A DNA stretch of 64,000 nt from Saprospiraceae bacterium (GTDB lineage: Bacteria > Bacteroidota > Bacteroidia > Chitinophagales > Saprospiraceae): NCBI GenBank assembly GCA_028285085.1, contig JANQQI010000136.1, forward strand, positions 1-64,000, written 5' to 3'. The notes under the pieces were generated by a model, which was not told the DNA's origin, did no database searches, and saw only the letters and a list, made by a program, of their open reading frames with translations. The translations under genes and the position numbers were made by a program. The stretch's first letter is position 1. Every line of letters starts with the position of its first letter. This document shows, in pieces, positions 1 to 8,064 of this stretch.

Positions 1-271
1 AATGAATAGGTGAAGTAGCTGATGCTTGGTAAAGCGCTAAAACTTGCTCGCACAATTGCTCAAAGGTAATCTGAGCGGGGTCAAATAGTACGCCCAAAGA
101 AGCATAAGCCGGTACGAGTTCCAAGATCCCCGGTGGGCTGTCAGTCCCAAGCTGTGTTTGTAAGGTAGTGATATCATTGAGGATGTCGCGATCCATGCGC
201 TGAGGCCATTCGATCAGCAAGGCTGTAGGCCCAAATGGTTTAAGCGTGATGGAATAGCGACCACGACTCAT
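1..271 (-). CDS. pxpB: 5-oxoprolinase subunit B (PxpB/KipI family), N-terminal part only
   Basis: The open frame enters from the left edge, so only the first ~90 residues are visible. It starts MSRGRYSITLKPFGPTALLI and contains EWPQ followed by an ELVPAY motif, as in the N-terminal half of PxpB/KipI (carboxyltransferase domain, subdomain C/D). PxpB with PxpC forms the ATP-dependent part of the PxpABC 5-oxoprolinase, which opens 5-oxo-L-proline to L-glutamate in the cytoplasm. Its ATG overlaps the stop codon of pxpA by 4 bases (ATGA), the usual sign of translational coupling. pxpC would be expected further along, outside the window. The family assignment is strong; the C-terminal half cannot be judged. 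Confidence 0.85.
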   Translation of the reverse strand, partial: MSRGRYSITLKPFGPTALLIEWPQRMDRDILNDITTLQTQLGTDSPPGILELVPAYASLGVLFDPAQITFEQLCEQVLALYQASATSPIH

Positions 272-1020
272 GCTATTTGAATATTTTCTTTTTGCAATTG
301 GCTTTTGAGGTACTGGGCGATGGCTAAAGCTTGTGAATTATCCCCGTGAATGCAGATGGTATCAGCGGTAAGAGCGTGCCACTGTCCATCCACCGCTCGG
401 ATACGTTGGCCGAGCACAATCTCTCGTACTTGTTCGAATACTTGCTCGGGATCGTGTAAGACAGCGCCGGCCTCTCGTCGACTCTGAAGGCGGTAGCTAT
501 CCAGATAAGCGCGATCGGCAAAGGCTTCGCGGCATAGAGACAGACCTGCCGCAGTTGCCGCTTGGGCCATCGCCGAGGCCGGCGGAGCGTATAAATATAA
601 ATCATTAGAAAATTCGGCGATGGCGCCGACTACAACTTCTGCGGTAGCCCGGTCAGCACTGGCCAAATTATACAGCGCACCGTGTGGCTTGACGTGATGC
701 AAAGTGCCACCTTGCAATTCGACCAACCCTTTTACTGCCGCAATTTGATACTGAATGATCGCCTGCAAGTCCTTTGCAGGGATATCCATCCGGCGGCGAC
801 CAAAGCCTGATAAGTCGGGGAAAGCCGGATGAGCGCCAATCTTGACGGCATGCGACAGCGCAAGTTGAATGGTTTGTTGCAAGACCAGGGGATCACCCGC
901 ATGAAAGCCCGCCGCAATATTGCACGAACTAATAAAAGGCATCAAATCTGCATCCGCGCCGAGTTCGTAACGCCCAAAGCTCTCACCCATATCACAATTG
1001 ATGTCGATCGTCATCGCCAT
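268..1020 (-). CDS. pxpA: 5-oxoprolinase subunit A (PxpA, LamB/YcsF family)
   Basis: This 250-residue protein has the full LamB/YcsF signature: DINCDMGESFGRY at residues 6-18, a CNIAAGFHAGDP stretch near residue 33, HPAFPDLSGFGRR near residue 64 and VKPHGALYN near residue 109. PxpA works with PxpB and PxpC to convert 5-oxoproline, a damage product of glutamine and glutamate, to glutamate. It is preceded by the Nramp-like gene (11-base gap) and overlaps pxpB by 4 bases, so all appear to be one transcript. Length is normal for the family. The start MAMTIDINCD is used; the Met two residues later is possible. Confidence 0.95.
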   Translation of the reverse strand: MAMTIDINCDMGESFGRYELGADADLMPFISSCNIAAGFHAGDPLVLQQTIQLALSHAVKIGAHPAFPDLSGFGRRRMDIPAKDLQAIIQYQIAAVKGLVELQGGTLHHVKPHGALYNLASADRATAEVVVGAIAEFSNDLYLYAPPASAMAQAATAAGLSLCREAFADRAYLDSYRLQSRREAGAVLHDPEQVFEQVREIVLGQRIRAVDGQWHALTADTICIHGDNSQALAIAQYLKSQLQKENIQIA

Positions 1021-1031
1021 ACGGTTGGTTT

Positions 1032-2246
1032 TTAAAATACTTTCAAAATACCTTTTACACCTAAAAAAATTGTAAACGCCAAAATGATGAAACCAAGCCC
1101 TAAAAGTAACGGCCGATTACGTGCGGCTCCCATCACGGTGCCTCGGCTAGTCACCCACAATAAAAAGCCAGCAACGATAGGTAAGAGCAAACCATTGGCC
1201 GCCTGCGCAAAACGAATGATCTCGATCGGCTCGATACCCAAAGAAGAAAAGAGAACGCCTAAAATGAGGATGATCATCCATACGACCCGGAAGCGGCTAT
1301 TTTTTAAGTCCTTCGACCAGCCCAAACAGCCAGCAGCCACGTAGGCCGCGGCCAAAGGAGCAGTAATCGCAGAGGTCAGACCAGCCGCAAATAAGCCTAA
1401 GCCAATGAAGTAAGGGGCAAAATCACCGAGTAATGGTTGCAAACTACGGCCCAGATCGGCCGCACTGCTAATCTCTGCTCCTGTCACTGCCGCCGCGGCA
1501 ATAATAATACACATAGAGACCAGGCCCCCAAGGATAATTGAGACAAAAGTATCTTGTCGGGCCTTCGGTAAATCATCGGCGCTTTTCCACCTTTCGCGCA
1601 CTAAATCAGCGTGTAAGAAAAGATTGTAAGGCACGACGGTGGTACCGACTAAGCCGATTACCGTCAAAATATTTTCCTCGTTAATGCGGGGAACGAATAA
1701 TCCTCCAAAGAGCAATCCCAAATCGGGTTGTGTCATCAATGCCGTTACAACAAAGGTCGCACTCATCAGCACTACCAGGGCGACCAGGCTACGTTCGATA
1801 AGCCGGTAATTCCCCAGATAAAGCAGCACAAAGGCTAAGCCTCCAGCACACCAACTCCACAGATTAATGGAATAGCCCAACAGCTCCAAATTGGCGGCGC
1901 CAAAGAGTAATTCCATGCCCAGTACGCCACCACTAATGTTGCCTGCTTCGTAAAAGAGATTGCCCACTACAATGGCAGAAAGGACCAGCAAAATCGCTCC
2001 CCAGCGCAAAATTGGTGATGAGATGGATTCTCGAATCACAGTAGCGAGTCCCTTCCCAGTAATGATCCCCAAACGAGCCGACATCTCTTGCAAAACCAGC
2101 GTGGCAATGATAGAAAAGATCATGGCCCAGAGCAAAGCCAAACCAAATTGGACGCCGGCGATGGTACAAAGCGTCACCGTCCCCGGGCCGATAAAGGCAG
2201 CCGCGATCAAAGTCGCCGGACCGATATTTTTCCACCACTTACTCAT
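1032..2246 (-). CDS. Divergent Nramp-family transporter (YcsG-like), 5-oxoproline operon
   Basis: A 404-residue protein with about 11 membrane segments and the general Nramp layout. Canonical Nramp metal transporters have DPGN in helix 1 and MPH in helix 6, which bind Mn or Fe. Here the matching positions read GPGT (residues 20-23) and VPY followed by N (205-208), so both the metal-coordinating Asp and the Met are missing. In Bacillus subtilis the Nramp relative ycsG sits next to ycsF (pxpA) and the kip genes, the same arrangement as here. The protein overlaps the DUF2891 gene by 8 bases. I infer an operon-specific substrate, perhaps 5-oxoproline or another organic solute, rather than a divalent metal. 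The family is firm; the substrate is open. Confidence 0.85.
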   Translation of the reverse strand: MSKWWKNIGPATLIAAAFIGPGTVTLCTIAGVQFGLALLWAMIFSIIATLVLQEMSARLGIITGKGLATVIRESISSPILRWGAILLVLSAIVVGNLFYEAGNISGGVLGMELLFGAANLELLGYSINLWSWCAGGLAFVLLYLGNYRLIERSLVALVVLMSATFVVTALMTQPDLGLLFGGLFVPRINEENILTVIGLVGTTVVPYNLFLHADLVRERWKSADDLPKARQDTFVSIILGGLVSMCIIIAAAAVTGAEISSAADLGRSLQPLLGDFAPYFIGLGLFAAGLTSAITAPLAAAYVAAGCLGWSKDLKNSRFRVVWMIILILGVLFSSLGIEPIEIIRFAQAANGLLLPIVAGFLLWVTSRGTVMGAARNRPLLLGLGFIILAFTIFLGVKGILKVF

Positions 2247-3357
2247 GCTCAGCGCTGATTAAGGCGTAGATGGCGAAAGACGCTAGCCAATGCTCGCCCT
2301 CGTAGTCGCCATCGACAATATTAGGTAAGGAATAATTGAGATGAGCGGCGGCCAATTGTCGCAAATGACCATACTCCGGTAAGTCATTAGCAATACCATA
2401 AAGACACCAGGCCCGACTGAAGTTTACCCCGTCGAGATGCACCAGCTTGCCGTCTTTTCGATCGGAAACTTCACCGGGTGCCCAGCGGAAATCGGGATCA
2501 GCGAGCTGCGGCAAAAAGGCTTTAAACCAGGTGCGGAATTCAGTCTCCGGCAAGACCCGGCGCATGATATCCGCTTCTTCCAAGCAGGGGGACAAGAAAT
2601 CATAGCCGCTGGGCTCCCAGCTAAGTGGACAAGCCGCATCGGAGGCGTAGAAATCCCGGGCGCGGGCTTCGATCAATTGCTGGAGCGAATCAGCACCGAC
2701 AGTATGCGCATAATCCCAGGCGAAGGCGAGGCCAAAGCCGGTATTGGTATGCTCGCCGACGCGAATCGGATAATTTAGACGAGGCAAGAAGTCCAAATAG
2801 CGCTGAACGAGCAAATCGGTGAGCGGTTGGAGGTTTTGCTCTAACTCGCGAGCCAAAGGATCATCCCAAAGATGCAAGGCTTCGGCGAGCTTGAGCAACC
2901 AAGCCCAACCGTAAGTGCGCTCAAAGCTTTTGGCCATGGGGTGCTCGAAGTAGGCTACTTCGGCGGCGATGTGCTCAGCGGAGATGTTCTCGGCTAATTT
3001 TTGGCGGATGGCTGCGGCGGCTTCGAGCTGGGGAAAGCGTCGCAGTAATTCGACCAGCATCCAGTGGCCGTGTACCGCGGAATGCCAGTCAAAGCAACCG
3101 TAAAAAGCAGGATGCAGGGCCTCCGGCCCCGCTAAATCGGTGCTATCCTTGAGCACTTGGTTGAGCTTATTGGGGTATTCTTTTTGCATACATTTTAGCG
3201 GAAGTCCAGCTAAGCGATTAGCTTCCACCAGCGTCAGCTGAGTAGATGTCTCAGCAGTTTTTGTTGAGGTAGCGGTTGACTCAGCCGCAGGAGAGGCAGG
3301 CTCAGAATTGCAAGCCGCTAAAAGGACTAGGCCCAGTAAGGGCAAGAGATAACGCAT
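2239..3357 (-). CDS. DUF2891-family lipoprotein, first gene of the 5-oxoprolinase operon
   Basis: The 372-residue product begins with a lipoprotein signal ending in LLAAC (Cys16), followed by a low-complexity Ser/Thr/Ala linker and then a DUF2891 domain from about residue 45. Typical family stretches are visible: MQKEYPNKL, the histidine-rich block HPAFYGCFDWHSAVHGHW, and SFERTYGWAWLLKL. DUF2891 proteins are all-alpha and look like (alpha/alpha) barrel enzymes, but no activity is established that I know of. Its coupling to nramp-pxpA-pxpB (8-base overlap) suggests a periplasmic step feeding that pathway. This is the likely first gene of the operon, since upstream lies an 800-base spacer. Confidence 0.85.
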   Translation of the reverse strand: MRYLLPLLGLVLLAACNSEPASPAAESTATSTKTAETSTQLTLVEANRLAGLPLKCMQKEYPNKLNQVLKDSTDLAGPEALHPAFYGCFDWHSAVHGHWMLVELLRRFPQLEAAAAIRQKLAENISAEHIAAEVAYFEHPMAKSFERTYGWAWLLKLAEALHLWDDPLARELEQNLQPLTDLLVQRYLDFLPRLNYPIRVGEHTNTGFGLAFAWDYAHTVGADSLQQLIEARARDFYASDAACPLSWEPSGYDFLSPCLEEADIMRRVLPETEFRTWFKAFLPQLADPDFRWAPGEVSDRKDGKLVHLDGVNFSRAWCLYGIANDLPEYGHLRQLAAAHLNYSLPNIVDGDYEGEHWLASFAIYALISAEHE

Positions 3358-3544
3358 TGGTTTTTTAGTAAATATAATAAAACAATCAAAGGAATGGATT
3401 CTGAACGAAATTGCATACTCAAAAGAAGGTGTTGTAAGTATTAGTTTTAATGCTCTGATGGAAAATTAAAGCCAATTGACTCGGCTGATTACAAAGCATT
3501 TCTTAGTCAAGGTTTTTGTTATTAGCTAAGACAAGCTCAGTAAC

Positions 3545-3741
3545 GTTTTCATTTTTTCCAACAGCTGAAAAAACGAAACAAAAAAAGCCGCAACTGTGGA
3601 TCTTTTGACTGTAATTAAACCCGCCTCCCGCGAGCTTTCTAAGGTCAGCAAAACAGTGATGCTGTTTTACTTCTGGAAAACTCTTGATAATTGGCCAACC
3701 CACAGTTTAATTACTTTAACGCCAAAATCTCCAAAGGTTGA
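3545..3741 (+). repeat. Dispersed hairpin repeat family 1, copy A (short tail)
   Basis: First of six related intergenic copies (others near 5.5, 13.7, 23.2, 30.3 and 33.7 kb). It opens with a T6/A6 arm pair around CAGCTG, then a segment containing AAAAAGCCGCAACTGTG, then a hairpin (inner arms AAAACAG/CTGTTTT at 3650-3656 and 3662-3668), and ends with the short tail finishing CCAAAGGTTGA. It lies between divergent genes (DUF2891 and the MFS permease). Reading frames across the copies are not conserved, so it is non-coding. Confidence 0.85.
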
Positions 3742-3803
3742 TTTTTATTAGTGATAAGCTTAGGAAAGGTCAAGCGGTATTTTACTATATTAAATTGAGT
3801 GCA

Positions 3804-3836
3804 TAAAAAAAGCTCGTCGTGCGGTACACAACGAGC
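3804..3836 (-). terminator. Orphan intrinsic terminator, minus strand
   Basis: Stem GCTCGT-c-GTG / CAC-a-ACGAGC (3812-3836) with a CGGTA loop is followed on the minus strand by a run of seven T. No minus-strand gene lies between here and the MFS start at 4160, so whatever transcript it ends is not annotated. The rest of the 3358-4159 spacer, apart from repeat copy A, is AT-rich with no gene I can support. Confidence 0.6.
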
Positions 3837-4159
3837 ATTCTTTACATAACTAAGTGCCTGATTTTTGAAGCTAAACTTGAGCTTCATCGTAAAACGTCAT
3901 TGCTGTTTTGACCAGATAATGATCAAAAGGTTTAATCAGAGGCAAAAAAAATATTGGTTATTTTGTTGGGGTAGATTTTAGGTTTACAAAACTGTTGAGA
4001 TACTGATTAGCACTTCATTACAGCCAATTTCATAAGATTTACCAATCGATATTTTCTAAAAGTTAGAGGAGATTTTATCCGTTTAAAAGATTAAGGCAGG
4101 GAACTAAAAACGAAAGCGGGACTGTTCAAAAGCTTTCTCGTACACCCAAATTAATCCAA

Positions 4160-5449
4160 ATGGCCAATTCTTTACTCCAACTAATCCGTAATTCTTTCGG
4201 TGGGTTATCCAAAGAAGTTTGGTTACTGTCCCTGATCTCCTTCATCAATCGAAGTGGGACCATCGTTATTCTATTTATGACCATCTTCCTGACTCAGGAA
4301 TTGGGTTTCACCAAGCTGGAAGCAGGCTTCGCCATGAGCTGCTTCGGCATCGGTTCATTTGCTGGCTCCTACGTCGGCGGCTGGCTGACCGATCGCTACG
4401 GCTACTACCCTACTATGTTTTGGTCGCTGGTCATCGGTGGCTTATCCTTTTTCGTGTTGATGCACATGACCACCGTCATTTCTTTTTGCACGGCCGTTCT
4501 TTTTGTGAGTTTGATTGGTGATGCCTTTCGGCCAGCGAATCTGGCGAGTCTGGGTGCGTATTCTAAGCCAGAAAACTACAATCGCTCGCTGTCGCTCATT
4601 CGGATGGCAGTGAATCTGGGCTTTGCTTTTGGAAGTGCCGGAGCAGGTTTTTTAGTCCGCTTTGCTGGCTACGATTGGCTATTTATTATCGATGGCATCA
4701 CCTGTATTCTGGCGGGGATTTTCTTGCGCTTTGTTTTGGCTGACAGAGGAAACGCAACGGTTTCAGAAACTAAGGAAGCAAAAACATCTGATACCGCACC
4801 AGCAGTTACGACACACTCGGCTTATAAAGATCGGCCGTACATTGCCTTCGTCAGCATGGTTTTTATTCAGAGCGTTGCTTTTATGCAGCTCTTCTCGAAT
4901 TTCCAATTGTATCTGCGCGAAGCCGTCGGCTTACTGGAAGATGAGATCGGCCAGATTTTGTTTATCAATGGCGTCGTAATTTTCATTTTCGAAATGCCTT
5001 TGATCTACGTTCTTGAGAGGCGATTCAAACGTATGCCGATGATTATTCTCGGCGGTGTAATGATTGGTGTGTCCTACCTCTGCTTGAATTTAGGTGGCCA
5101 CTGGCTCATTCCGGTGTTGTGTTACATTCTGCTGATCAGTTTTGGGGAGATCATCAATTTCCCCTTCATGAACGCGTTGGCATTGAATAGAGCGAATCCC
5201 GCCCGTCGAGGTGAATTCATGGGCTTGTACTCGATGTCGTTTTCGCTGGCTTTCATCATTGCGCCAACGCTGGGGGCCTACATTGTAGAGCAGTATAGTT
5301 TCGAGGTCCTCTGGTATGCCGTTGGACTGCTCAGTGGCTTGTCAATTATCGGCTTTATGATGATTAGTCCTTATTTCAAAGATAAGGTGATGAGTGATGA
5401 TAAAACTTCAGTTGTGCCGGAGAATGTAGCGATGGAGATGGTGGAATAG
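4160..5449 (+). CDS. MFS transporter
   Basis: A 429-residue inner-membrane permease with about 12 hydrophobic segments and a soluble linker near residues 195-220 between its halves. The loop between helices 2 and 3 carries the MFS motif GGWLTDRYGY (near residue 78). The N-terminal half resembles the YfcJ/MdtH type of drug-efflux or general-substrate MFS proteins. It stands alone on the plus strand, between two copies of the dispersed repeat. Its presumed terminator (5783) lies 330 bases past the stop codon, beyond repeat copy B. Substrate cannot be read from the sequence. Confidence 0.85.
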   Translation: MANSLLQLIRNSFGGLSKEVWLLSLISFINRSGTIVILFMTIFLTQELGFTKLEAGFAMSCFGIGSFAGSYVGGWLTDRYGYYPTMFWSLVIGGLSFFVLMHMTTVISFCTAVLFVSLIGDAFRPANLASLGAYSKPENYNRSLSLIRMAVNLGFAFGSAGAGFLVRFAGYDWLFIIDGITCILAGIFLRFVLADRGNATVSETKEAKTSDTAPAVTTHSAYKDRPYIAFVSMVFIQSVAFMQLFSNFQLYLREAVGLLEDEIGQILFINGVVIFIFEMPLIYVLERRFKRMPMIILGGVMIGVSYLCLNLGGHWLIPVLCYILLISFGEIINFPFMNALALNRANPARRGEFMGLYSMSFSLAFIIAPTLGAYIVEQYSFEVLWYAVGLLSGLSIIGFMMISPYFKDKVMSDDKTSVVPENVAMEMVE

Positions 5450-5484
5450 ACTAATGGAATTTAGCCTAAGCTGCTCAGTATTGT

Positions 5485-5738
5485 GTTCATTTTTCCAGCA
5501 GCTGAAAAACGAACCAAAAAAGCCGCAACTGTGGATCTTTTGGCTGTAATTAAATCCGCCACCCGCAACCTTTCCAAGGCCAGCAAAATAGCTACGCTAT
5601 TTTACTTCTGGAAAGCTCTTGACAAAAGGCCATCCCTCAATTTAGCCTCCCCATCCGCAAGCGGTTCACTTACTTAAATGTCCACTGGACATTTACCCTG
5701 TGGAATCGTAAGTTCATGCAAAAACCTCCAAAGGTTGA
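5485..5738 (+). repeat. Dispersed hairpin repeat family 1, copy B (long tail)
   Basis: Complete long-tail copy. The central hairpin is CTTTCCA (5570) ... AAAATAGC-TAC-GCTATTTT (5585-5603) ... TGGAAAG (5609). The long tail contains two further small palindromes, CCGCAAGCGG (5655-5664) and AAATGTCC-ACT-GGACATTT (5676-5694), before the common end CCAAAGGTTGA. It lies between the MFS gene and that gene's probable terminator. Confidence 0.85.
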
Positions 5739-5782
5739 AGTTATGTTGTAAGCTCATTTATAATAGCGAACTATTCTTAAAG

Positions 5783-5817
5783 AAGCGTTTGAGGCAATAA
5801 GTCTCAAACGCTTTTTT
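5783..5817 (+). terminator. Intrinsic terminator downstream of the MFS gene
   Basis: A perfect 11-bp stem, AAGCGTTTGAG (5783-5793) and CTCAAACGCTT (5803-5813), with a 9-base loop and a T6 tract. It is oriented to end plus-strand transcription from the MFS gene; repeat copy B lies in between. Confidence 0.85.
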
Positions 5818-5918
5818 AGTATTATCTCTTTAGCGCAATTTTTTTCTCGATCGGAAAACAGTAAGATAGTTCTTAGTTGATGATCAACTCGTTAAAGGCA
5901 TCAGTAAGTCGAAAGCCA

Positions 5919-6131
5919 CTATTGGGGCTTTTTCACAGCGCAAGTCGTAATACCGAAGGGCGCATACAGCGGGCAAAAGCTCACGACGCTCGTCAAAGCA
6001 AAGACGGCGGCTAGCACGAGTAGCACCAAGCCCAGAGTACCGGAGATAACATTGGTGAAGTACAAGATGGCAAAAACGGCCGCGAGGACCAATCGAATGG
6101 TACGATCTACATTTCCCATATTCCTTTTCAT
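5919..6131 (-). CDS. DUF2892-family (YgaP-like) inner-membrane protein
   Basis: A 70-residue protein starting MKRNMGNVDRTIRLVLA, the hallmark opening of DUF2892 proteins (MxKNMGxxDRxIR), followed by two membrane helices and a Cys-containing loop with CPLYAPFG. In Escherichia coli YgaP this domain anchors a rhodanese; here it is free-standing. An upstream in-frame start exists, but the family alignment begins at this Met. It is downstream of a Crp/Fnr gene and a 33-residue membrane peptide and is probably in their unit. A role in sulfur or redox stress is plausible for the family but unproven. Confidence 0.85.
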   Translation of the reverse strand: MKRNMGNVDRTIRLVLAAVFAILYFTNVISGTLGLVLLVLAAVFALTSVVSFCPLYAPFGITTCAVKKPQ

Positions 6132-6190
6132 AATTCTGACTTTTTGATAACAGCCAAGGTGAGCATAAAGCTGGGGCAAGCATTGGACTG

Positions 6191-6292
6191 TTATCCGGTG
6201 AAAAAAAATTGAACGACACGGACTAAGCCATAGACGATGCTCACACACAGCAAGCAAATCAGAATAAACTTGAAAACTTTTTCCGTATTCAT
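6191..6292 (-). CDS. Possible 33-residue membrane peptide
   Basis: A short frame starting MNTEKVFKFILICLLC encodes one membrane helix (about residues 6-24) followed by a basic and aromatic end (VRVVQFFFTG). It sits between the Crp/Fnr gene and the DUF2892 gene, in the same direction, directly downstream of a 16-bp CRP-like palindrome at 6330-6345. Its position in a probable regulon and its clean hydrophobic profile argue for a real gene, but the length gives little statistical support. Confidence 0.45.
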   Translation of the reverse strand: MNTEKVFKFILICLLCVSIVYGLVRVVQFFFTG

Positions 6293-6329
6293 TTCACCAT
6301 CAAAGTTAAAGGCGCTCTTGGTGGCGTGC

Positions 6330-6345
6330 AGTGACTATGGTCACT
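6330..6345. promoter_or_regulatory. CRP-like operator AGTGA-N6-TCACT
   Basis: A perfect 16-bp palindrome AGTGACTATGGTCACT with 5-N6-5 geometry, matching the classical CRP half-site GTGA. It overlaps the stop codon of the Crp/Fnr gene at 6344 and lies 38 bases upstream of the small membrane peptide gene. The regulator encoded next to it has Arg-Glu...Arg at the recognition helix positions that read GTGA in E. coli CRP. Confidence 0.6.
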
Positions 6346-6964
6346 ATCGCAGTATTTTTATAAAACCTGAATCTTGAGTCAGCTTGTCTTCTATTTCTAA
6401 TTTTTTGATGACTCGGCTGATCACTTCTCGCACCGTTCCCAGTTCATTGGCGATCTGGCCGTGGGTAAGTTTTAGCACATCCGTGCCGGTGAGATTGGCC
6501 TTTTGGATGAGATAATCGTAGAGGCGCTTGTCCATCTTGTCGAGTAAAACGTGATGGATGGTCTCTAAAAGGTCAACATAGCGTAGGTTAAATTGCTCGT
6601 AGAACAGATGGTTCAGTTGAGGAAAATTCTTCAGCCAGATGGATAGCTTTCCCACGGGAATGAGCAAAATCTTAGAATCTTCCTCCGTCGTGGCGAAAAC
6701 CTTGCTTGGTTCATTTTTCAAAGCAGCCGTGAAAGACATGACACAACTTTGGTTCGGTTGGATATAATACAGTAACAACTCTCTGTCTTCGAAACGTGAA
6801 AATACTTTGACCAGTCCTTCGACAACTAACGGTAATACTTTGACGTATTGTTCTTCACGAAGAATTTCAGTCCCCTTGGGGATATCTTTGATTTCAGACC
6901 GTTCGAGTATCTCGTTGGTGAGTTGCGGGCCTAGGAGAGAAGATAAAAAGGCGTGTTTGCTCAT
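6344..6964 (-). CDS. Crp/Fnr family transcriptional regulator
   Basis: A 206-residue protein with an N-terminal cyclic-nucleotide-binding-like beta-roll (about residues 20-130) and a C-terminal winged helix with THGQIANELGTVREVISR near residue 170. The recognition helix reads VREVISR, with Arg and Glu followed by Arg four residues later, equivalent to Arg180, Glu181 and Arg185 of CRP. No Fnr-type N-terminal cysteine cluster is seen, so it does not look like an Fe-S oxygen sensor. Palindromes lie on both sides (6986-7001 upstream, 6330-6345 downstream), suggesting autoregulation and control of the two small membrane proteins. Confidence 0.9.
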   Translation of the reverse strand: MSKHAFLSSLLGPQLTNEILERSEIKDIPKGTEILREEQYVKVLPLVVEGLVKVFSRFEDRELLLYYIQPNQSCVMSFTAALKNEPSKVFATTEEDSKILLIPVGKLSIWLKNFPQLNHLFYEQFNLRYVDLLETIHHVLLDKMDKRLYDYLIQKANLTGTDVLKLTHGQIANELGTVREVISRVIKKLEIEDKLTQDSGFIKILR

Positions 6965-6985
6965 GATCAGTCAGTCAAAATATAT

Positions 6986-7001
6986 TGAGAATTTATTCTC
7001 A
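6986..7001. promoter_or_regulatory. Palindrome upstream of the Crp/Fnr gene
   Basis: TGAGAATTTATTCTCA is a perfect 16-bp inverted repeat 22 bases upstream of the Crp/Fnr start codon. It has the same 16-bp span as the other Crp/Fnr-linked palindromes, but its half-site (TGAGA) differs from the downstream site at 6330, so the binding protein may not be this regulator. Confidence 0.4.
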
Positions 7002-7128
7002 CCTATTTAAACAAAATAGCCCCCAAACACAAGTCCAAAAACAAAAATTGTAATAATTAGAGAAAATGAAGTGAGAGATTAGCTTTAGCGAATGGAATGA
7101 TCATCAATAAATCTTGAAACGTTCTAAA

Positions 7129-8043
7129 CTAACCATCGTAGGAATCAGAGCGATAAAAGATTTCCATCACCAGCGCATGAGGCAGTGTAATTCCAAAAGT
7201 AACGATCAATGCCCAGATAGGTATACTGAGTATAGCATCATTTAGATAGAGCACCAAAGAAATGCCTCCCAAGCCCAATATGGCAGCAATGGTGAAAGGC
7301 AAGAGAATTTTCACAAATTGAAAATTATTATCCAATTCATTATTCTTTTTCAAAAAATCATATTCCTGAATTAAGACTCGGAAAGAATGGAGGATAATAA
7401 AATACAAACTAAAACCTAAAAGGATAGATAAAAATTTAAAGGACAGAGCGATCAACACCAATAAATAAAGTTCGGTAAACAGAGCTTGAAATGAAATATT
7501 TTTCAAAAAAATTAGATATACCAATATAGCTAAACTCACCGAAACTAAACCATAAGTAAAAATAGCAGAATTTTCAATTAAGAAATCTGAGGCGACAATG
7601 GGAAACAATTCCCCTTCATAAGTCAAACTCAACAATTCCGTTCTATTAAAATGAATTAAAAAAGATAGCACAGTTCCTCCCCAACAAAAATAAAGCACCC
7701 TGGACATAAAACCAGAGTCTAAGTTATAATCTACAAATTGAGATTGGCCAAAATGATAAGCAGAAATGAGTAAAAATGTTATAAAAGAAAAATTCGGTAA
7801 AAAGAACCAAGTTAAACCAGCCAGCAATGCTATTAGCACATAAATGGTAATAAATCGAACATTCTGCATCTTCCCCTTAATCCCGTACAATACATTATCA
7901 ATCGCCCCGTGAGAAACGCCCACCGTCAAAATAAAAAACACACAGACACATTGAATAAAAAACTCTAAGCCCGTATGCTGAAGCTGTTCTATTTGTAAAA
8001 ATAAAATATTCAAGATGATATAGTAGAATACTACTTTTTTCAT
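7129..8043 (-). CDS. blh: Brp/Blh family beta-carotene 15,15'-dioxygenase
   Basis: A 304-residue multi-pass membrane protein of the Brp/Blh family, which cleaves beta-carotene with oxygen to give two retinal molecules. Visible family features are SHGAIDNVLY at residues 44-53 (His45, Asp49), AYHFGQSQF at 95-103 (His97), an ILHSFRVL segment near residue 230 and a C-terminal TLPHALVMEI; these histidines are the expected iron ligands. I use Met at 8043 rather than the upstream Met at 8091, because the longer form would begin inside a 10-bp mRNA stem-loop and add a non-family extension. It follows the rhodopsin gene by 168 bases and should supply its chromophore. Confidence 0.92.
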   Translation of the reverse strand: MKKVVFYYIILNILFLQIEQLQHTGLEFFIQCVCVFFILTVGVSHGAIDNVLYGIKGKMQNVRFITIYVLIALLAGLTWFFLPNFSFITFLLISAYHFGQSQFVDYNLDSGFMSRVLYFCWGGTVLSFLIHFNRTELLSLTYEGELFPIVASDFLIENSAIFTYGLVSVSLAILVYLIFLKNISFQALFTELYLLVLIALSFKFLSILLGFSLYFIILHSFRVLIQEYDFLKKNNELDNNFQFVKILLPFTIAAILGLGGISLVLYLNDAILSIPIWALIVTFGITLPHALVMEIFYRSDSYDG

Positions 8044-8064
8044 GTAACGAATATTTATGAGTTG

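Noticed and set aside
3711..3887. 58-residue minus-strand frame starting MKLKFSFKNQ
   Set aside because: It runs through the orphan terminator hairpin and into repeat copy A, with no promoter or protein-like features.
5483..5677. 64-residue plus-strand frame inside repeat copy B
   Set aside because: The frame is not kept in the other five copies, whose differences preserve base pairing and not codons.
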